Part shown: positions 18,128 through 27,114 of the stretch, in pieces
Layout: the number at the start of each line of letters is the position of its first letter
Position numbering within the stretch: position 1 is the first letter of the stretch
NCBI GenBank assembly: GCA_964511945.1
Contig: CAZEHO010000011.1
Coordinates: forward strand, 1-64,000
Origin: CAZEHO01 sp964511945
GTDB lineage: Bacteria; Actinomycetota; Acidimicrobiia; Spongiisociales; UBA11373
Direction of reading: 5' to 3'
Length of the DNA: 64,000 bases
Notes under the pieces: model-generated
What the model was told of the DNA's origin: nothing
Seen by the model: only the letters and a program-made list of their open reading frames with translations
Database searches by the model: none
Position numbers and translations under genes: made by a program

Positions 18128-19039
18128 GTGGCCGCCACCTTTGAGCACTTCTCCGTCGAAGAAGCAGCCCCGGGGGTCTGGGCGCTGCTTGCCGGTGATA
18201 CCGGAGCCTGCATCTCCAACGCTGCCGTCATCGACCTCGGCGACAAGACGGTGGTGGTCGACACGTTCATGACCCTGACGGCCGGGGATGAACTGGTCCG
18301 AGCGGTGGGAGCGCTCACCGGCCGCACCGCGTTCCTCGCAGTCAACAGCCACTGGCACGACGATCACACCGGAGGTAACCAACTCCTCGGGCCGATCCCG
18401 ATCGTCTCCACCCGGCGGACCACGGAGCTCATCGTGGAAACCAGTTCCGATCCGGCCGAATACGCCGCCGAGATCGAGGAGTACCTCGAGTGGACCAGAC
18501 AGCGGGAGGCCGAGGCCGCCACCGACGAGGACCGGAGACGGGCCCGGGGTGCCCGGAACGCGGCGGAACTGGCCTTCGCCGACCGGCACCGGTTCCGGCT
18601 CACCCTGCCGAACACCTTCATCGAGGACCGGATGACGGTACGGGGAACCGAACGTGAGATCGACATCCTCACGTACGGAGGAGGCCACACCGAGAGCGAC
18701 GTCTTCGTCAACTTGCAGGCCGAACGGCTCATCGTCGGTGGCGACCTGATCTGGGTCGACCGTCACCCCCGCACCAGAGACGGCGATCCCGGCTCGTGGG
18801 CACAGATCCTCGAACAGATGGTCGGGCTGTCGCCGGCTCGGTTGATCCCGGGGCATGGACCGGTTGCCGACGGCGGATACCTCGACACGTTGCAGGAGTA
18901 CCTCTGGGAGGTGGATCGCCTCGTATCCCACACCGATCTCACCGACGATCAGATTGCCGGCCTCCCGGTCCCGGCCGGGTCGGAGGACTGGCTCGGGCCG
19001 CACAACTTCGTCGACGGTGTGACCACCCTCAGGTCCTGA
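18128..19039 (+). CDS. MBL-fold metallo-hydrolase
   Basis: The 303-residue protein has the metallo-beta-lactamase metal motif HWHDDH (in NSHWHDDHTGGN), a later GGGHTESD His and a PGHGPV loop, which give a two-metal hydrolase centre. GTG 18128 is preferred over GTG 18107, which overlaps the ADH stop, because AGGAG lies 6 bases before 18128. The link to the upstream ADH suggests handling of a toxic aldehyde or thioester, but the substrate is unknown. Confidence 0.87.
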   Translation: MAATFEHFSVEEAAPGVWALLAGDTGACISNAAVIDLGDKTVVVDTFMTLTAGDELVRAVGALTGRTAFLAVNSHWHDDHTGGNQLLGPIPIVSTRRTTELIVETSSDPAEYAAEIEEYLEWTRQREAEAATDEDRRRARGARNAAELAFADRHRFRLTLPNTFIEDRMTVRGTEREIDILTYGGGHTESDVFVNLQAERLIVGGDLIWVDRHPRTRDGDPGSWAQILEQMVGLSPARLIPGHGPVADGGYLDTLQEYLWEVDRLVSHTDLTDDQIAGLPVPAGSEDWLGPHNFVDGVTTLRS

Positions 19040-19045
19040 CGACGG

Positions 19046-19822
19046 CTACTGCGTGTTCTCGGCCGCCATCGTCCGCAGACGTTCGGCGAACGAGCGATCG
19101 CCGGTGATCGTGATCGGAGCGAGCGGACCCCTCCCCCACAGCCAGAGATCGAGGTCCCATGCCGTGCCCCGGAGCACGGCGTCGGGTGTTTCGGTCGGCT
19201 CGACCATCAGGGCATCGGTGTCGTAAGTCGTCCCCGTGTTGGGTGAGGTGCCGGTGAAGCGGCCGAAGACCAGATCCCACGAGCCGCCGGCGTCGGTGCA
19301 CTCGATCCGCATCGAGGTGCCGTCTGCGGTGAACTCACCCCACTCCGGAATGCCGGCGATCATCACGTTCAAGATCTCATCGACACCGTCGGAGGCGACG
19401 GCAGGATCGACCGGGGTGAGCGGGCCGCCGGCGGCCTGCTCCGCGTCGACCCGGTGAATCAGCGCCTCATGAGCCTGGCGGCGGCGCACCCAAGCCACCG
19501 TGTTCACGCCGGACCAGGTCCAGCACCCATCCTCAGGATTCCGCTCACCGAGTGCGGCAACGAGCCGGGCAGCTGCATCGCGGAACAGGGGCCGGATCGG
19601 GACCGTCGCCGGACGCTCGGCGCGTTCCACCTCATCCGGATCCTGTGCCAGCGCGTTGACAATGCCGCCCCAGAAGTACTGGACCTCCGTGAGGTGCCAC
19701 GCAAGGTCGGCTGCATCCCAGTCTGGACAACAGGGAACGGCGGCGCCGGAGCCGGCCGCGTCGAGGGCAAACGCAAAACGTTCCGATTCGGCTCGAACGA
19801 TGTCGACGAAGTCGATGAGCAT
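19046..19822 (-). CDS. MDMPI/DinB-like mycothiol-dependent maleylpyruvate isomerase family protein
   Basis: The 258-residue protein has the N-terminal four-helix MDMPI fold with metal-ligand histidines in DLAWHLTEV and in RRQAHEALIHRVDAE. A C-terminal SCP2-like beta domain contains the WDL run. Relatives use mycothiol, the actinobacterial thiol, in isomerase or transferase reactions. I start at ATG 19822; the in-frame upstream extension is Arg-rich shadow sequence. Confidence 0.85.
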   Translation of the reverse strand: MLIDFVDIVRAESERFAFALDAAGSGAAVPCCPDWDAADLAWHLTEVQYFWGGIVNALAQDPDEVERAERPATVPIRPLFRDAAARLVAALGERNPEDGCWTWSGVNTVAWVRRRQAHEALIHRVDAEQAAGGPLTPVDPAVASDGVDEILNVMIAGIPEWGEFTADGTSMRIECTDAGGSWDLVFGRFTGTSPNTGTTYDTDALMVEPTETPDAVLRGTAWDLDLWLWGRGPLAPITITGDRSFAERLRTMAAENTQ

Positions 19823-19890
19823 TGACCGGAGGGTACCGATGGTGCATCCGGTGTGCCGATGTCGCATGTTGCGGATAGTCTGTCGCCAAG

Positions 19891-20319
19891 ATGACCGCAT
19901 CTCCCATCCCAGACCCCACCCTTCCGCCGGAGTCCCACTCCGGCGGTGATCGTTTCCACACCGCTCTCGAGATCTGCTCGCCGTACGTCGTCGGGGTGTT
20001 CGATCTCTCGGCGCGGGGTGGTCCCGAGCACACCATCGTGACCCGAGCCCGGTCGGCGGCTCACACCCGGAAGCTGGCAACGCGCCTCGGAGACTCGTTG
20101 GGTGCCAAAGCCGAAGGTGAAGCACCCGACGGAACCGATCCATGGATGGTGATCGACGGTAGAGATGTGGTCGTGCATCTGCTCACGGAGACATCGCTAC
20201 ATCGATTCGGCCTCGTCGATCTCTTCACGGAACGAGCCGAAACGCCCGACGACGTGTATGCCATCGCCGCCGTCGAACGCCTCGAGCAGACCTGGGCCCG
20301 GGTGAGGGCAGAGGAATAG
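19891..20319 (+). CDS. RsfS/Iojap-like protein, divergent
   Basis: The 142-residue product resembles ribosome silencing factors. A helix-strand module (FHTALEICSPYVVGVFDLS) is followed by WMVIDGRDVVVHLLTE and a RFGLVDLF stretch, matching the GDVVVHVF...YYDLE..W pattern of RsfS. It would block joining of the 30S to the 50S subunit through ribosomal protein uL14. It is more divergent than typical RsfS, and the usual nadD neighbour is absent, so the role is less certain. Confidence 0.6.
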   Translation: MTASPIPDPTLPPESHSGGDRFHTALEICSPYVVGVFDLSARGGPEHTIVTRARSAAHTRKLATRLGDSLGAKAEGEAPDGTDPWMVIDGRDVVVHLLTETSLHRFGLVDLFTERAETPDDVYAIAAVERLEQTWARVRAEE

Positions 20320-20375
20320 GCACACCACCCGATCGGGCGTAGTCTCACTGCCGAGAGCCATCCCTGGGAGCCCGG

Positions 20376-21653
20376 ATGCGACGGTTGCTCACGCTCCTGT
20401 GTGCCGGCGCGCTGCTCATGGCAGCGTGCGGCGGCGGGCAAGCTGCACCGCTGACCACATCAACCACTTCGACCGTGCCATCGACCACCACGACGACGGC
20501 ACCAACGACAACCAGTTCCTCGACGACCAGTTCCACCAGCAGTTCGTCCACGACCACCACGACCACCGAACCGCCACCGGAACCCATCGCCGTGCTCGAG
20601 GATCGGGGTCCGCTGGTTGCCGCGATCCAATTCGCCATCAGCTGCTCGGGCCTGGGACCGGTCACCGTGGACGGTGTGTTCGGGCCGAAGACGGAAGATG
20701 CGGTGAAGTTCGCCCAACTCGACCTCGGCATGGACACCACGGGCGAGCCGACACAGGAGTTCTTCGATGAACTCAGTCGAGATTGCAGCGACCCCCGTCC
20801 GGTGACCTTCCGGTCCGGAACCACAACGCTGGAACTCGTCGGCAATGCTGCCGGCGGTGATGACGAGGTCTTCTCGATCGGGGTCCTTCGGATGCAGGAA
20901 CTAACCGTCGAGGTCGACGACGACAGCGACGTCGAGGTGTTGATCGAGGACCCCGACGGCGGCCTGCTGGGCCGATCCCGGGACAAGGGGTCGATCAGTG
21001 CCGACATCGACGAAACCGGCACCTACCAGATCCGGGTCCGATCGGAGGACGTTGTGACCTTCGCGATCTCAGTGACCGTCCCGCCTCCCGATGTCGGACT
21101 TGCCGACATCGTGCTGCGGGGTGACGGACTGCAACTGGTGTCGTTCGGCGACCCTGCCAACGAGGTGATCACGTTCCTGGGCTGGGCGCTGGGACCCGCG
21201 GCCGAAGACACCGGCTGGATCGATGACGAGGCTTGCCACGGTGGAGCTCACCGCAGGATCAGCTGGCAGCTGACGCCCCCGACTGAAGACGGGATTCCCA
21301 GCATCCTGAGAATCCATTTCACCGATTACGACGCCGATGCCCGGGTGTTCACCGACTACCGGTACAGCCGCGGGTTCGCCCCCGAAGCTCCTGCAGCCGC
21401 CAAAGGTGCGCTCTCGACCCGCGATGGCTTGACCCTCGGGAGCAGCACGGCTGCGATCGAAGCCGTGTTCCCCGCAGCCGAGTACCTGTACCAGGGGCTG
21501 ACCGGCGACGTAGTTGCCGACCTCGGAGGTGCATTGCCGGGCTTCTGGATCTGGCCCGCGATCGAAGTCGGACCGGACACCGACCTCACCAACCTGGCCG
21601 GATGGATTGCCGCCATCGGCATGGGCCAGACGGGCTGTCCCGAACTGGAGTGA
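20376..21653 (+). CDS. Lipoprotein with Thr/Ser spacer and PG-binding domain
   Basis: The 425-residue precursor has a lipobox signal peptide (LLMAACGG, Cys near 18). A roughly 45-residue Thr/Ser spacer follows, then a peptidoglycan_binding_1-like helical domain (about 75-135) containing TVDGVFGPKTEDAV. The rest includes a beta-rich domain and an unknown C-terminal domain with a Trp-rich end. It would be lipid-anchored outside the membrane with the spacer crossing to the wall. The downstream PPOX gene starts 4 bases after its stop. Confidence 0.82.
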   Translation: MRRLLTLLCAGALLMAACGGGQAAPLTTSTTSTVPSTTTTTAPTTTSSSTTSSTSSSSTTTTTTEPPPEPIAVLEDRGPLVAAIQFAISCSGLGPVTVDGVFGPKTEDAVKFAQLDLGMDTTGEPTQEFFDELSRDCSDPRPVTFRSGTTTLELVGNAAGGDDEVFSIGVLRMQELTVEVDDDSDVEVLIEDPDGGLLGRSRDKGSISADIDETGTYQIRVRSEDVVTFAISVTVPPPDVGLADIVLRGDGLQLVSFGDPANEVITFLGWALGPAAEDTGWIDDEACHGGAHRRISWQLTPPTEDGIPSILRIHFTDYDADARVFTDYRYSRGFAPEAPAAAKGALSTRDGLTLGSSTAAIEAVFPAAEYLYQGLTGDVVADLGGALPGFWIWPAIEVGPDTDLTNLAGWIAAIGMGQTGCPELE

Positions 21654-21657
21654 CACC

Positions 21658-22119
21658 GTGAGGATCGCAACCAACGACTACGTCGAACGCAACGAACTGC
21701 TCGAGTTCATCCGACCCCGTCATCACGGAATCTTGCTGACCACCCGGGCTTCGGGTGGCGTGCAGATGTCGCCCGTCACGATGGGCGTCGACACCGATGA
21801 CCGGATCGTGGTCTCGTCCTATCCGGAGCGGGCCAAGTCGCTCAACATCCGCCGCAAGCCGTCGGCCTCGATGCTGGTGCTCTCGGACGACTTCGGTGGG
21901 CCCTGGGTGCAGGTCGACGGCACCGCCGAAGTCCTCGATCTGCCGGAAGCACTCGACCCCCTGGTCGAGTACTTCCGGGTCATCGCCGGAGAACACCCGG
22001 ACTGGGGTGAGTACCGCGAGGCCATGGTGAAGCAGGGCAAGGTGCTGCTCCGAATGTCGATCGAACGCTGGGGCCCGATCGCCACCGGTGGATTCCCGGC
22101 CCGGCTGGCGGCCGACTGA
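21658..22119 (+). CDS. PPOX-class F420-dependent oxidoreductase-like protein
   Basis: The 153-residue flavin-binding split-barrel protein looks like the actinobacterial PPOX family, which binds F420 or FMN. The strand pair HHGILLTTRASGGVQMSPVT and the helix RAKSLNIRRKPSAS are typical. GTG 21658 is the only start that excludes the overlapping lipoprotein end. It probably reduces or oxidises a small molecule; no substrate can be named. Confidence 0.82.
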   Translation: MRIATNDYVERNELLEFIRPRHHGILLTTRASGGVQMSPVTMGVDTDDRIVVSSYPERAKSLNIRRKPSASMLVLSDDFGGPWVQVDGTAEVLDLPEALDPLVEYFRVIAGEHPDWGEYREAMVKQGKVLLRMSIERWGPIATGGFPARLAAD

Positions 22120-22126
22120 GTCCCGG

Positions 22127-23008
22127 CTACTCGACCTCGCCGCGCTCGTAGAGTTGCATCAGAGCCTGAGTTCCCAGGTCGCCGTCGCCGGCTTCGTCCA
22201 TGCGCCGGTACAACTCGATCGCCTTCTCGAGTCCGGGAAGGCTGAGCCCCATCGCCTGCGCCGATTCCACTGCGATGCTCAGGTCCTTCACGAAGTGCTT
22301 GATCCGGAACCCGGGGGCGAAGTCGCCTGACAGCGCCCGCGGGATCAGATTGCTCAGCGACCAGGACCCGGCCGCGCCGGTCTCGATGCTGTCGAGCACA
22401 TGAGTTGGATCGAGTCCCGCGGCCTTGGCGTAGACCATGGACTCGGTGACACCGAGCATCCCGGCGGCGATGGCGATCTGGTTGCACATCTTCGTGTACT
22501 GCCCGGCGCCGGCCAGCCCCTGCAGTTGGATGTTCTTCCCCATCACTTCCAGGATCGGAAGCACCGCATCAAACGCTTCGGGGTCGCCACCGCACATGAT
22601 CGACAGGGTCGCTTCGCGGGCGCCGCGGTCTCCCCCGGAGACAGGAGCGTCGATCACCGCAACCCCCCTGTCGGCCCCCATTTCGGCAAGCCGGGCGGCC
22701 AGTTCGGGGCTCGACGTCGTCATGTCGATCGCAGTGGTCCCCGAGGTCATGGCGTCGAGGATCGCGTCGTCCCCGAGGTACACCTGCTCGACGTCGCGGG
22801 GGAAACCGACGATCGTGATCACCACATCGGATGCAGCCGCCAGCGAACCCGGCGAGTCGTGCCACTCGGCGCCTCGTTCGACCAGGGAAGCGGCCCGCCC
22901 GGGGGTGCGATTGTGCACGTGCAGCGGGTATCCGGCATCCATGAGGTGCCCTGCCATGGACAGGCCCATGACGCCGGTCCCGACGAATCCAACAGTCGGC
23001 CTGGTCAT
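22127..23008 (-). CDS. NAD(P)-binding 2-hydroxyacid/3-hydroxyisobutyrate dehydrogenase family
   Basis: The 293-residue beta-hydroxyacid dehydrogenase begins GFVGTGVMGLSMAGHL, the Rossmann dinucleotide loop. The family signature APVSGGDRGAREATL follows, and the catalytic Lys region is GQYTKMCNQIAIA. Its start overlaps the aldolase stop by 4 bases, so the two are coupled. A tartronate-semialdehyde reductase role next to an HpaI-type aldolase is a reasonable guess. Confidence 0.88.
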   Translation of the reverse strand: MTRPTVGFVGTGVMGLSMAGHLMDAGYPLHVHNRTPGRAASLVERGAEWHDSPGSLAAASDVVITIVGFPRDVEQVYLGDDAILDAMTSGTTAIDMTTSSPELAARLAEMGADRGVAVIDAPVSGGDRGAREATLSIMCGGDPEAFDAVLPILEVMGKNIQLQGLAGAGQYTKMCNQIAIAAGMLGVTESMVYAKAAGLDPTHVLDSIETGAAGSWSLSNLIPRALSGDFAPGFRIKHFVKDLSIAVESAQAMGLSLPGLEKAIELYRRMDEAGDGDLGTQALMQLYERGEVE

Positions 23009-23856
23009 TGCTCACTCCCATACCCGGATCGGCCCCGCCCGAATCTGGCGCCGGGAGCCGGAGCCTCCCGACCCAGCACATCCAGCATCGCCTGACCGTT
23101 GGCCGTCAGCCACTCGTACAGGACCACCGTGTCGACCCCGATCATGAAGTGCCTGACGCCCAACTCCAGATACCTGTCGGCGTCGGCCGGGCTGCCCAGC
23201 TCCGCCCGGAACGCCACCCCGGCACGGTGGGCCGATGAGATCAGGTGTTCCTCCGCCTCCTTGATCCGGGGATGCCCGAACTGCCCCGGGAGCCCGACGC
23301 TCATGGCGTAGTCGCCGGGTCCGAACACAACGAAGTCCAGACCATTGAGCCCGAGGATCTCGTCGAGGTCGTCGAACGCGGATTGTTTCTCGATCATGAA
23401 CCCCACGACGGCCCGATCGACCGCCTCCACAAAAGGTGCGGTGCCGACTTCGAGCACGGTGCCCACGTCCCGGCGCATCGCCACACCGTGAAGACCTCCG
23501 CCGTCGGGCGTGTCCGAACGCGCCGCGGCGAGACAGGCACGGACGTCATCTGCCGAGCGCACATCGGCGAACAGCAGGTTCTGCAGGCCGGCTCCGATCG
23601 CCCGAGTCGCCAGATAGGTGCGCGGTTCAGCCTCGATCTTCATCATCCCGGCGAGGTGGTCGAACAGCTCCACGGCGCGGCCGAGGTTGTCGAGGGCATA
23701 CAGGTCGTACGGAGCGTATGGAGCGAGGAACTCGACGTAGTCGAGCTTGCCCGTGTCCCCGATCAGCTCGACGATCGTCGGCCACGAACTCTGGATCCTG
23801 GTGCCGAGCGTCGGAAGCCCGACGTCGTACAGCTCCCGCAGCGGGTTCGGTCGCAT
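23005..23856 (-). CDS. HpcH/HpaI aldolase family protein
   Basis: The 283-residue protein fits the class II HpcH/HpaI aldolase family (4-hydroxy-2-oxoacid aldolases). Visible family stretches include LPTLGTRIQSSWPT near the N-terminus and the pattern GLDFVVFGPGDYAMSVG, where the Asp binds metal and sugar acid. It would split a 2-keto-acid such as 5-keto-4-deoxy-glucarate to pyruvate or tartronate semialdehyde, which the coupled dehydrogenase could reduce. The substrate remains inference. Confidence 0.82.
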   Translation of the reverse strand: MRPNPLRELYDVGLPTLGTRIQSSWPTIVELIGDTGKLDYVEFLAPYAPYDLYALDNLGRAVELFDHLAGMMKIEAEPRTYLATRAIGAGLQNLLFADVRSADDVRACLAAARSDTPDGGGLHGVAMRRDVGTVLEVGTAPFVEAVDRAVVGFMIEKQSAFDDLDEILGLNGLDFVVFGPGDYAMSVGLPGQFGHPRIKEAEEHLISSAHRAGVAFRAELGSPADADRYLELGVRHFMIGVDTVVLYEWLTANGQAMLDVLGREAPAPGARFGRGRSGYGSEQ

Positions 23857-23972
23857 GCTGTGGTCTCCTCCGGCGCTGGTGGCCCCAGCCTACGAGAACC
23901 CGGAGGAACCCCGGCCGCGGTCCTTTCCGTGGTGAAGGCAGCCGGCGTGATCGCGGAGCGGATGCAGTCCGG

Positions 23973-24776
23973 TCAGGCGAACTCGGGTTCCGGCCCCCGC
24001 CACTCACCGAGAGTGCGCTGAATCCACTCCTCGGCGGCCTCCGCAACGGCCTCGGCATCGCCCTTGATCCGCTCGATCGGGTCGCCGAAACGGATCTTGA
24101 TCCGGGTGCCGAACGGAACCGGCATCAGGTTGTGACGAAGCAGCTTCCAGGACCCGTCGATCGCTGCCGGAACCACCGCCAGCTGGTCGGCGGATTCCAG
24201 CATCACCCTGGAACCGGTGCGCTTGAACTCACGCAGTGACCCATCCCGGCTGCGGGTTCCCTCGGGGAAGATCACCACACTCACATCCCGATCCTGAGCG
24301 ATGCGCGACATCGCCTTGATCGACTCAACCGCCTGCCTCGGGTTCCTGCGGTCGATGAGCGCGTTTCCGCCGTGGCGCAGGTTGAGCGAGATGCTCGGCA
24401 GCCAGCGCCCCAGTTCCTTCTTCGAGACGTACTTCGGGTAGTTGGAGAAAAGGAGCCCGCCGATGACGGCGATGTCGAACATGCTCTGATGGTTCGAGAT
24501 GATCGCGTAGCCCTTGCCGGGCTCGATGTCGGGCGAACGCTCGACGTCGACCTTGGTTCCGCTGATCGCGAACAACGCCATCAGGGTGCGCTGCAAGGCT
24601 GCCATGACCGCCTCGAACCCGCGAAGGCTGAACGGACGAACGAGCCGCCCGGCGATGTCGAAGACAACCAGTGTCAGTCCGAATGCAATAAGGAACGGGA
24701 TCGTCAGGATCCAGTCGCGAAGTTTGCGCACGGACGGCAGCGTAGGCCGTCGCCCGGCGAATAGTGTGTCGTTCAT
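23973..24776 (-). CDS. 1-acyl-sn-glycerol-3-phosphate acyltransferase (PlsC family)
   Basis: The 267-residue protein has an N-terminal membrane helix (about 21-42) and the H-X4-D catalytic block in NHQSMFD. The substrate motif is FPEGTRSRDG. It puts the second acyl chain on lysophosphatidate and complements the PlsB-like protein at 3529-5898. I start at ATG 24776, which overlaps the preceding stop by 4 bases (ATGA), so it is translationally coupled to the zinc-ribbon gene. Confidence 0.87.
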   Translation of the reverse strand: MNDTLFAGRRPTLPSVRKLRDWILTIPFLIAFGLTLVVFDIAGRLVRPFSLRGFEAVMAALQRTLMALFAISGTKVDVERSPDIEPGKGYAIISNHQSMFDIAVIGGLLFSNYPKYVSKKELGRWLPSISLNLRHGGNALIDRRNPRQAVESIKAMSRIAQDRDVSVVIFPEGTRSRDGSLREFKRTGSRVMLESADQLAVVPAAIDGSWKLLRHNLMPVPFGTRIKIRFGDPIERIKGDAEAVAEAAEEWIQRTLGEWRGPEPEFA

Positions 24777-25396
24777 TCGTTGGGCACCGAATTCCGGGTC
24801 CCGAACGGAAGACCGTCCTCGCAGTAGACCTCGACCGCGTTGGGGTCCGAGCCGACGACGAGATCGCCGTTGCCCAGGGTGCCGAGTACCTGTGTGAGCT
24901 GCGGCTGGCAGTAGCAGTCGAAGACTTGCTGCTGATCCCAGGAGAGGTCCAGCTCCGCCCTCTTCTCGCAGACCCGTTGTAGGGCAGCATCTGCCTGAAC
25001 GCGGAGCGGATCCAGCAATGCCGAGTAGAGCTGATCCGCCGGGCCCGTGGAGCACTGTGGGTCTCCGGGCCGGTCCCCGCCCTGATCTTCATCGTGGAGT
25101 TCCACGGTCACCATCAGCGAACCCTGGGACGCCGTCACCGGCCTGCCTCCGGCAGTGTTCGCCACAGTGCCCCCACCGCCGCTCCCGGAGCCGCCTCGCA
25201 GCGGTGAGGAGGGTGACGCGGCCAACCAGGTTCCCCGGCGGCCGACGCCACCACCAGCGATGCGATCCCCAGCTTGAGCCCGACGGAGAGGCCCGTTGCA
25301 GCCGAAGCCGGCGGCGGCATGGAGGGCGGCTCCGCAGCTGGCACACACCGGCCCGGTACTGCGAGGCGCTCCGCACTGGGTGCAATGGCCGCTCAT
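24773..25396 (-). CDS. Zinc-ribbon protein of unknown function, possibly frame-disturbed
   Basis: The 207-residue reading frame opens with a CxxC...CxxC zinc ribbon (CTQCGAPRSTGPVCASCGAA). The central third in this frame is Gly/Ser/Arg-rich with no transmembrane helix. A neighbouring frame over the same bases (about 25210-25320) gives a convincing helix, GLKLGIASLVVASAAG. Zinc-ribbon proteins of this size often have a single helix here, so two compensating indels are possible. The C-terminal half has several Cys residues (CEKRAELD, CYCQPQ). The function is unknown. Confidence 0.55.
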   Translation of the reverse strand: MSGHCTQCGAPRSTGPVCASCGAALHAAAGFGCNGPLRRAQAGDRIAGGGVGRRGTWLAASPSSPLRGGSGSGGGGTVANTAGGRPVTASQGSLMVTVELHDEDQGGDRPGDPQCSTGPADQLYSALLDPLRVQADAALQRVCEKRAELDLSWDQQQVFDCYCQPQLTQVLGTLGNGDLVVGSDPNAVEVYCEDGLPFGTRNSVPNE

Positions 25397-25560
25397 CCCA
25401 ATCGCAGTCTCCCTTGCCCCCGCCCAGCCGCGCCAGGGACCAAAGCCGCTGTCTCGAGGTCCTCCAACCGGCGGGCCCCCGCTGCAACACTTCTCACCGG
25501 GGCAACACGGTTCTCGAACATCACTTCCCGATGCTCGAGGGAAGTGAAGGGAAGGCCGCA

Positions 25561-26430
25561 ATGAAGCCCGAGCCAGTCGCACCTCCAGTTGCCACCTCGT
25601 CCGGCGGAGGCTTGGGGACGCTCCGCCGGTTCAACCGGTTCGAGTTGAAGTACCTGATGACGGCTCCGGCGGCCCGCAGGTTCAAGGGGGCGATCGCGCC
25701 GTATGTGAGCCGTGATCCCCACGCCGGTCCCGACGGGATCTACCACCTCGCCAGCCTCTACTACGACACCCCGGACCGCCAGTTCTACTGGGAAAAGATC
25801 GACGGGATCAAGTTCCGGCGGAAGCTGCGAATTCGTACCTACCGAGATGGATCCCCGCTGGTCGCAGCAACCCAGGTGTTCGTGGAGATCAAGCAGCGGC
25901 TCAACCGGGTGACGCAGAAGCGGCGAGCAGTGATGCGCTACGACCAGGCACTCCGCCTGTGCGCCGAGGGAGAGATCCCGATTCACGATCCTACCGATAC
26001 CGCGACGATCGAAGAGGTTGCCGGGATGGTGGAGTGGTACGGCCTCGAACCGTCCGGTATCACCCTGTATTCGCGAGAGGCGTTCGTCGGCGGTGATGAA
26101 GACGCCGGACTTCGCATCACGTTCGACGGTGATCTGCGCTACCGGATCGGTCACGACCTCGGGCTGCACTCCCCCGATCCCGGGATCCCGATGATCAACC
26201 CCGCCTGGCTGGTGCTCGAGATCAAGGTCAACGAGCGCATTCCCTACTGGATCACCGAGGCGGTAGCCGAGCACAACCTGCGGCTGGTCCGGGTGAGCAA
26301 GTACTGCCAGGCGCTCGAGGCGGCCGGGACGATGCCCCGCTCCATCTTCTACCTCGGGGACCGCTCCGAAATGCTGAACGGACTCGACGACGAGACAACC
26401 CCACCACAACGAGGAGGACCTCATGGGTGA
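25561..26430 (+). CDS. VTC domain polyphosphate-polymerase-like protein
   Basis: The 289-residue protein is a VTC-type tunnel-fold domain. Basic strand motifs are FNRFELKYLM, the FRRKLRIRTY run and the ExK-type VEIKQRLNRVTQKRR, which line the triphosphate tunnel; a late LEIKVNERIPYW adds another. In yeast this fold makes polyphosphate; the bacterial cassette role is not settled. ATG 25561 follows a GAAGGGAAGG ribosome site. It overlaps the DUF4956 gene by 8 bases. Confidence 0.88.
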   Translation: MKPEPVAPPVATSSGGGLGTLRRFNRFELKYLMTAPAARRFKGAIAPYVSRDPHAGPDGIYHLASLYYDTPDRQFYWEKIDGIKFRRKLRIRTYRDGSPLVAATQVFVEIKQRLNRVTQKRRAVMRYDQALRLCAEGEIPIHDPTDTATIEEVAGMVEWYGLEPSGITLYSREAFVGGDEDAGLRITFDGDLRYRIGHDLGLHSPDPGIPMINPAWLVLEIKVNERIPYWITEAVAEHNLRLVRVSKYCQALEAAGTMPRSIFYLGDRSEMLNGLDDETTPPQRGGPHG

Positions 26431-27106
26431 TTTGTTCAACTTCGAAGACCTGACCGGCACCTTCACGGTGTCCGACGTGGTCCTGAGCATCGTGCTGAGC
26501 TTCGTGCTCACCGCGATCATCGGCTGGACCTACATGCGCACACACAAGGGCGCCTCGTACACCCAGTCGTATGTCCAGACGCTGGTGCTCATGGGCATGG
26601 TGGTGAGCATCATCATGCTCGTCGTCGGGTCGAACATCGCCCGGGCGTTCTCCCTGGTGGGGGCGCTGTCGATCATCCGGTTCCGGAATGCCATCAAGGA
26701 GACCCGCGACGTGGGGTTCGTGTTCTTCGCGATGGCCATCGGAATGGCCACCGGCACCCGGTTCTACCTCCTGGCGATCATCGCCACGGCGGTGATTTCC
26801 GCAGTGATCTTCCTGATGACCCGCTTCGACTGGTACTCACGGGCCACGGTCAGCCAGATCCTGAAGGTTCAGGTGGCGAACGACACTCCGTTCGAAGAGG
26901 TCTTCGACCCGGTGCTCGTCCGGTTCACCGACGCCGCCGAGTTGGTGAGTGTCGATTCGGTGCGGGGTGGTCTGCTCACCGAGGTCGTCTACGCAGTGAC
27001 GCTGAAGCGGAATGTCAGCCGCCAGCAGCTGCTCGACGACATGAAGCGGATCAACCAGAACCAGAAGGTCACCCTGCTCACCGGCTACGGCTCGGCGGAT
27101 CTGTAG
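26423..27106 (+). CDS. DUF4956 membrane protein
   Basis: The 227-residue protein has about four membrane helices in its first 130 residues (for example VVLSIVLSFVLTAIIGWTYM). A conserved GALSIIRFRNAIKETRD loop and a small cytoplasmic domain follow. An AGGAGG site lies just before the ATG. It sits between the VTC and CotH genes in a conserved bacterial cassette and is likely the membrane member of the system. No enzymatic motif is seen. Confidence 0.88.
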   Translation: MGDLFNFEDLTGTFTVSDVVLSIVLSFVLTAIIGWTYMRTHKGASYTQSYVQTLVLMGMVVSIIMLVVGSNIARAFSLVGALSIIRFRNAIKETRDVGFVFFAMAIGMATGTRFYLLAIIATAVISAVIFLMTRFDWYSRATVSQILKVQVANDTPFEEVFDPVLVRFTDAAELVSVDSVRGGLLTEVVYAVTLKRNVSRQQLLDDMKRINQNQKVTLLTGYGSADL

Positions 27107-27114
27107 GAGTCATC

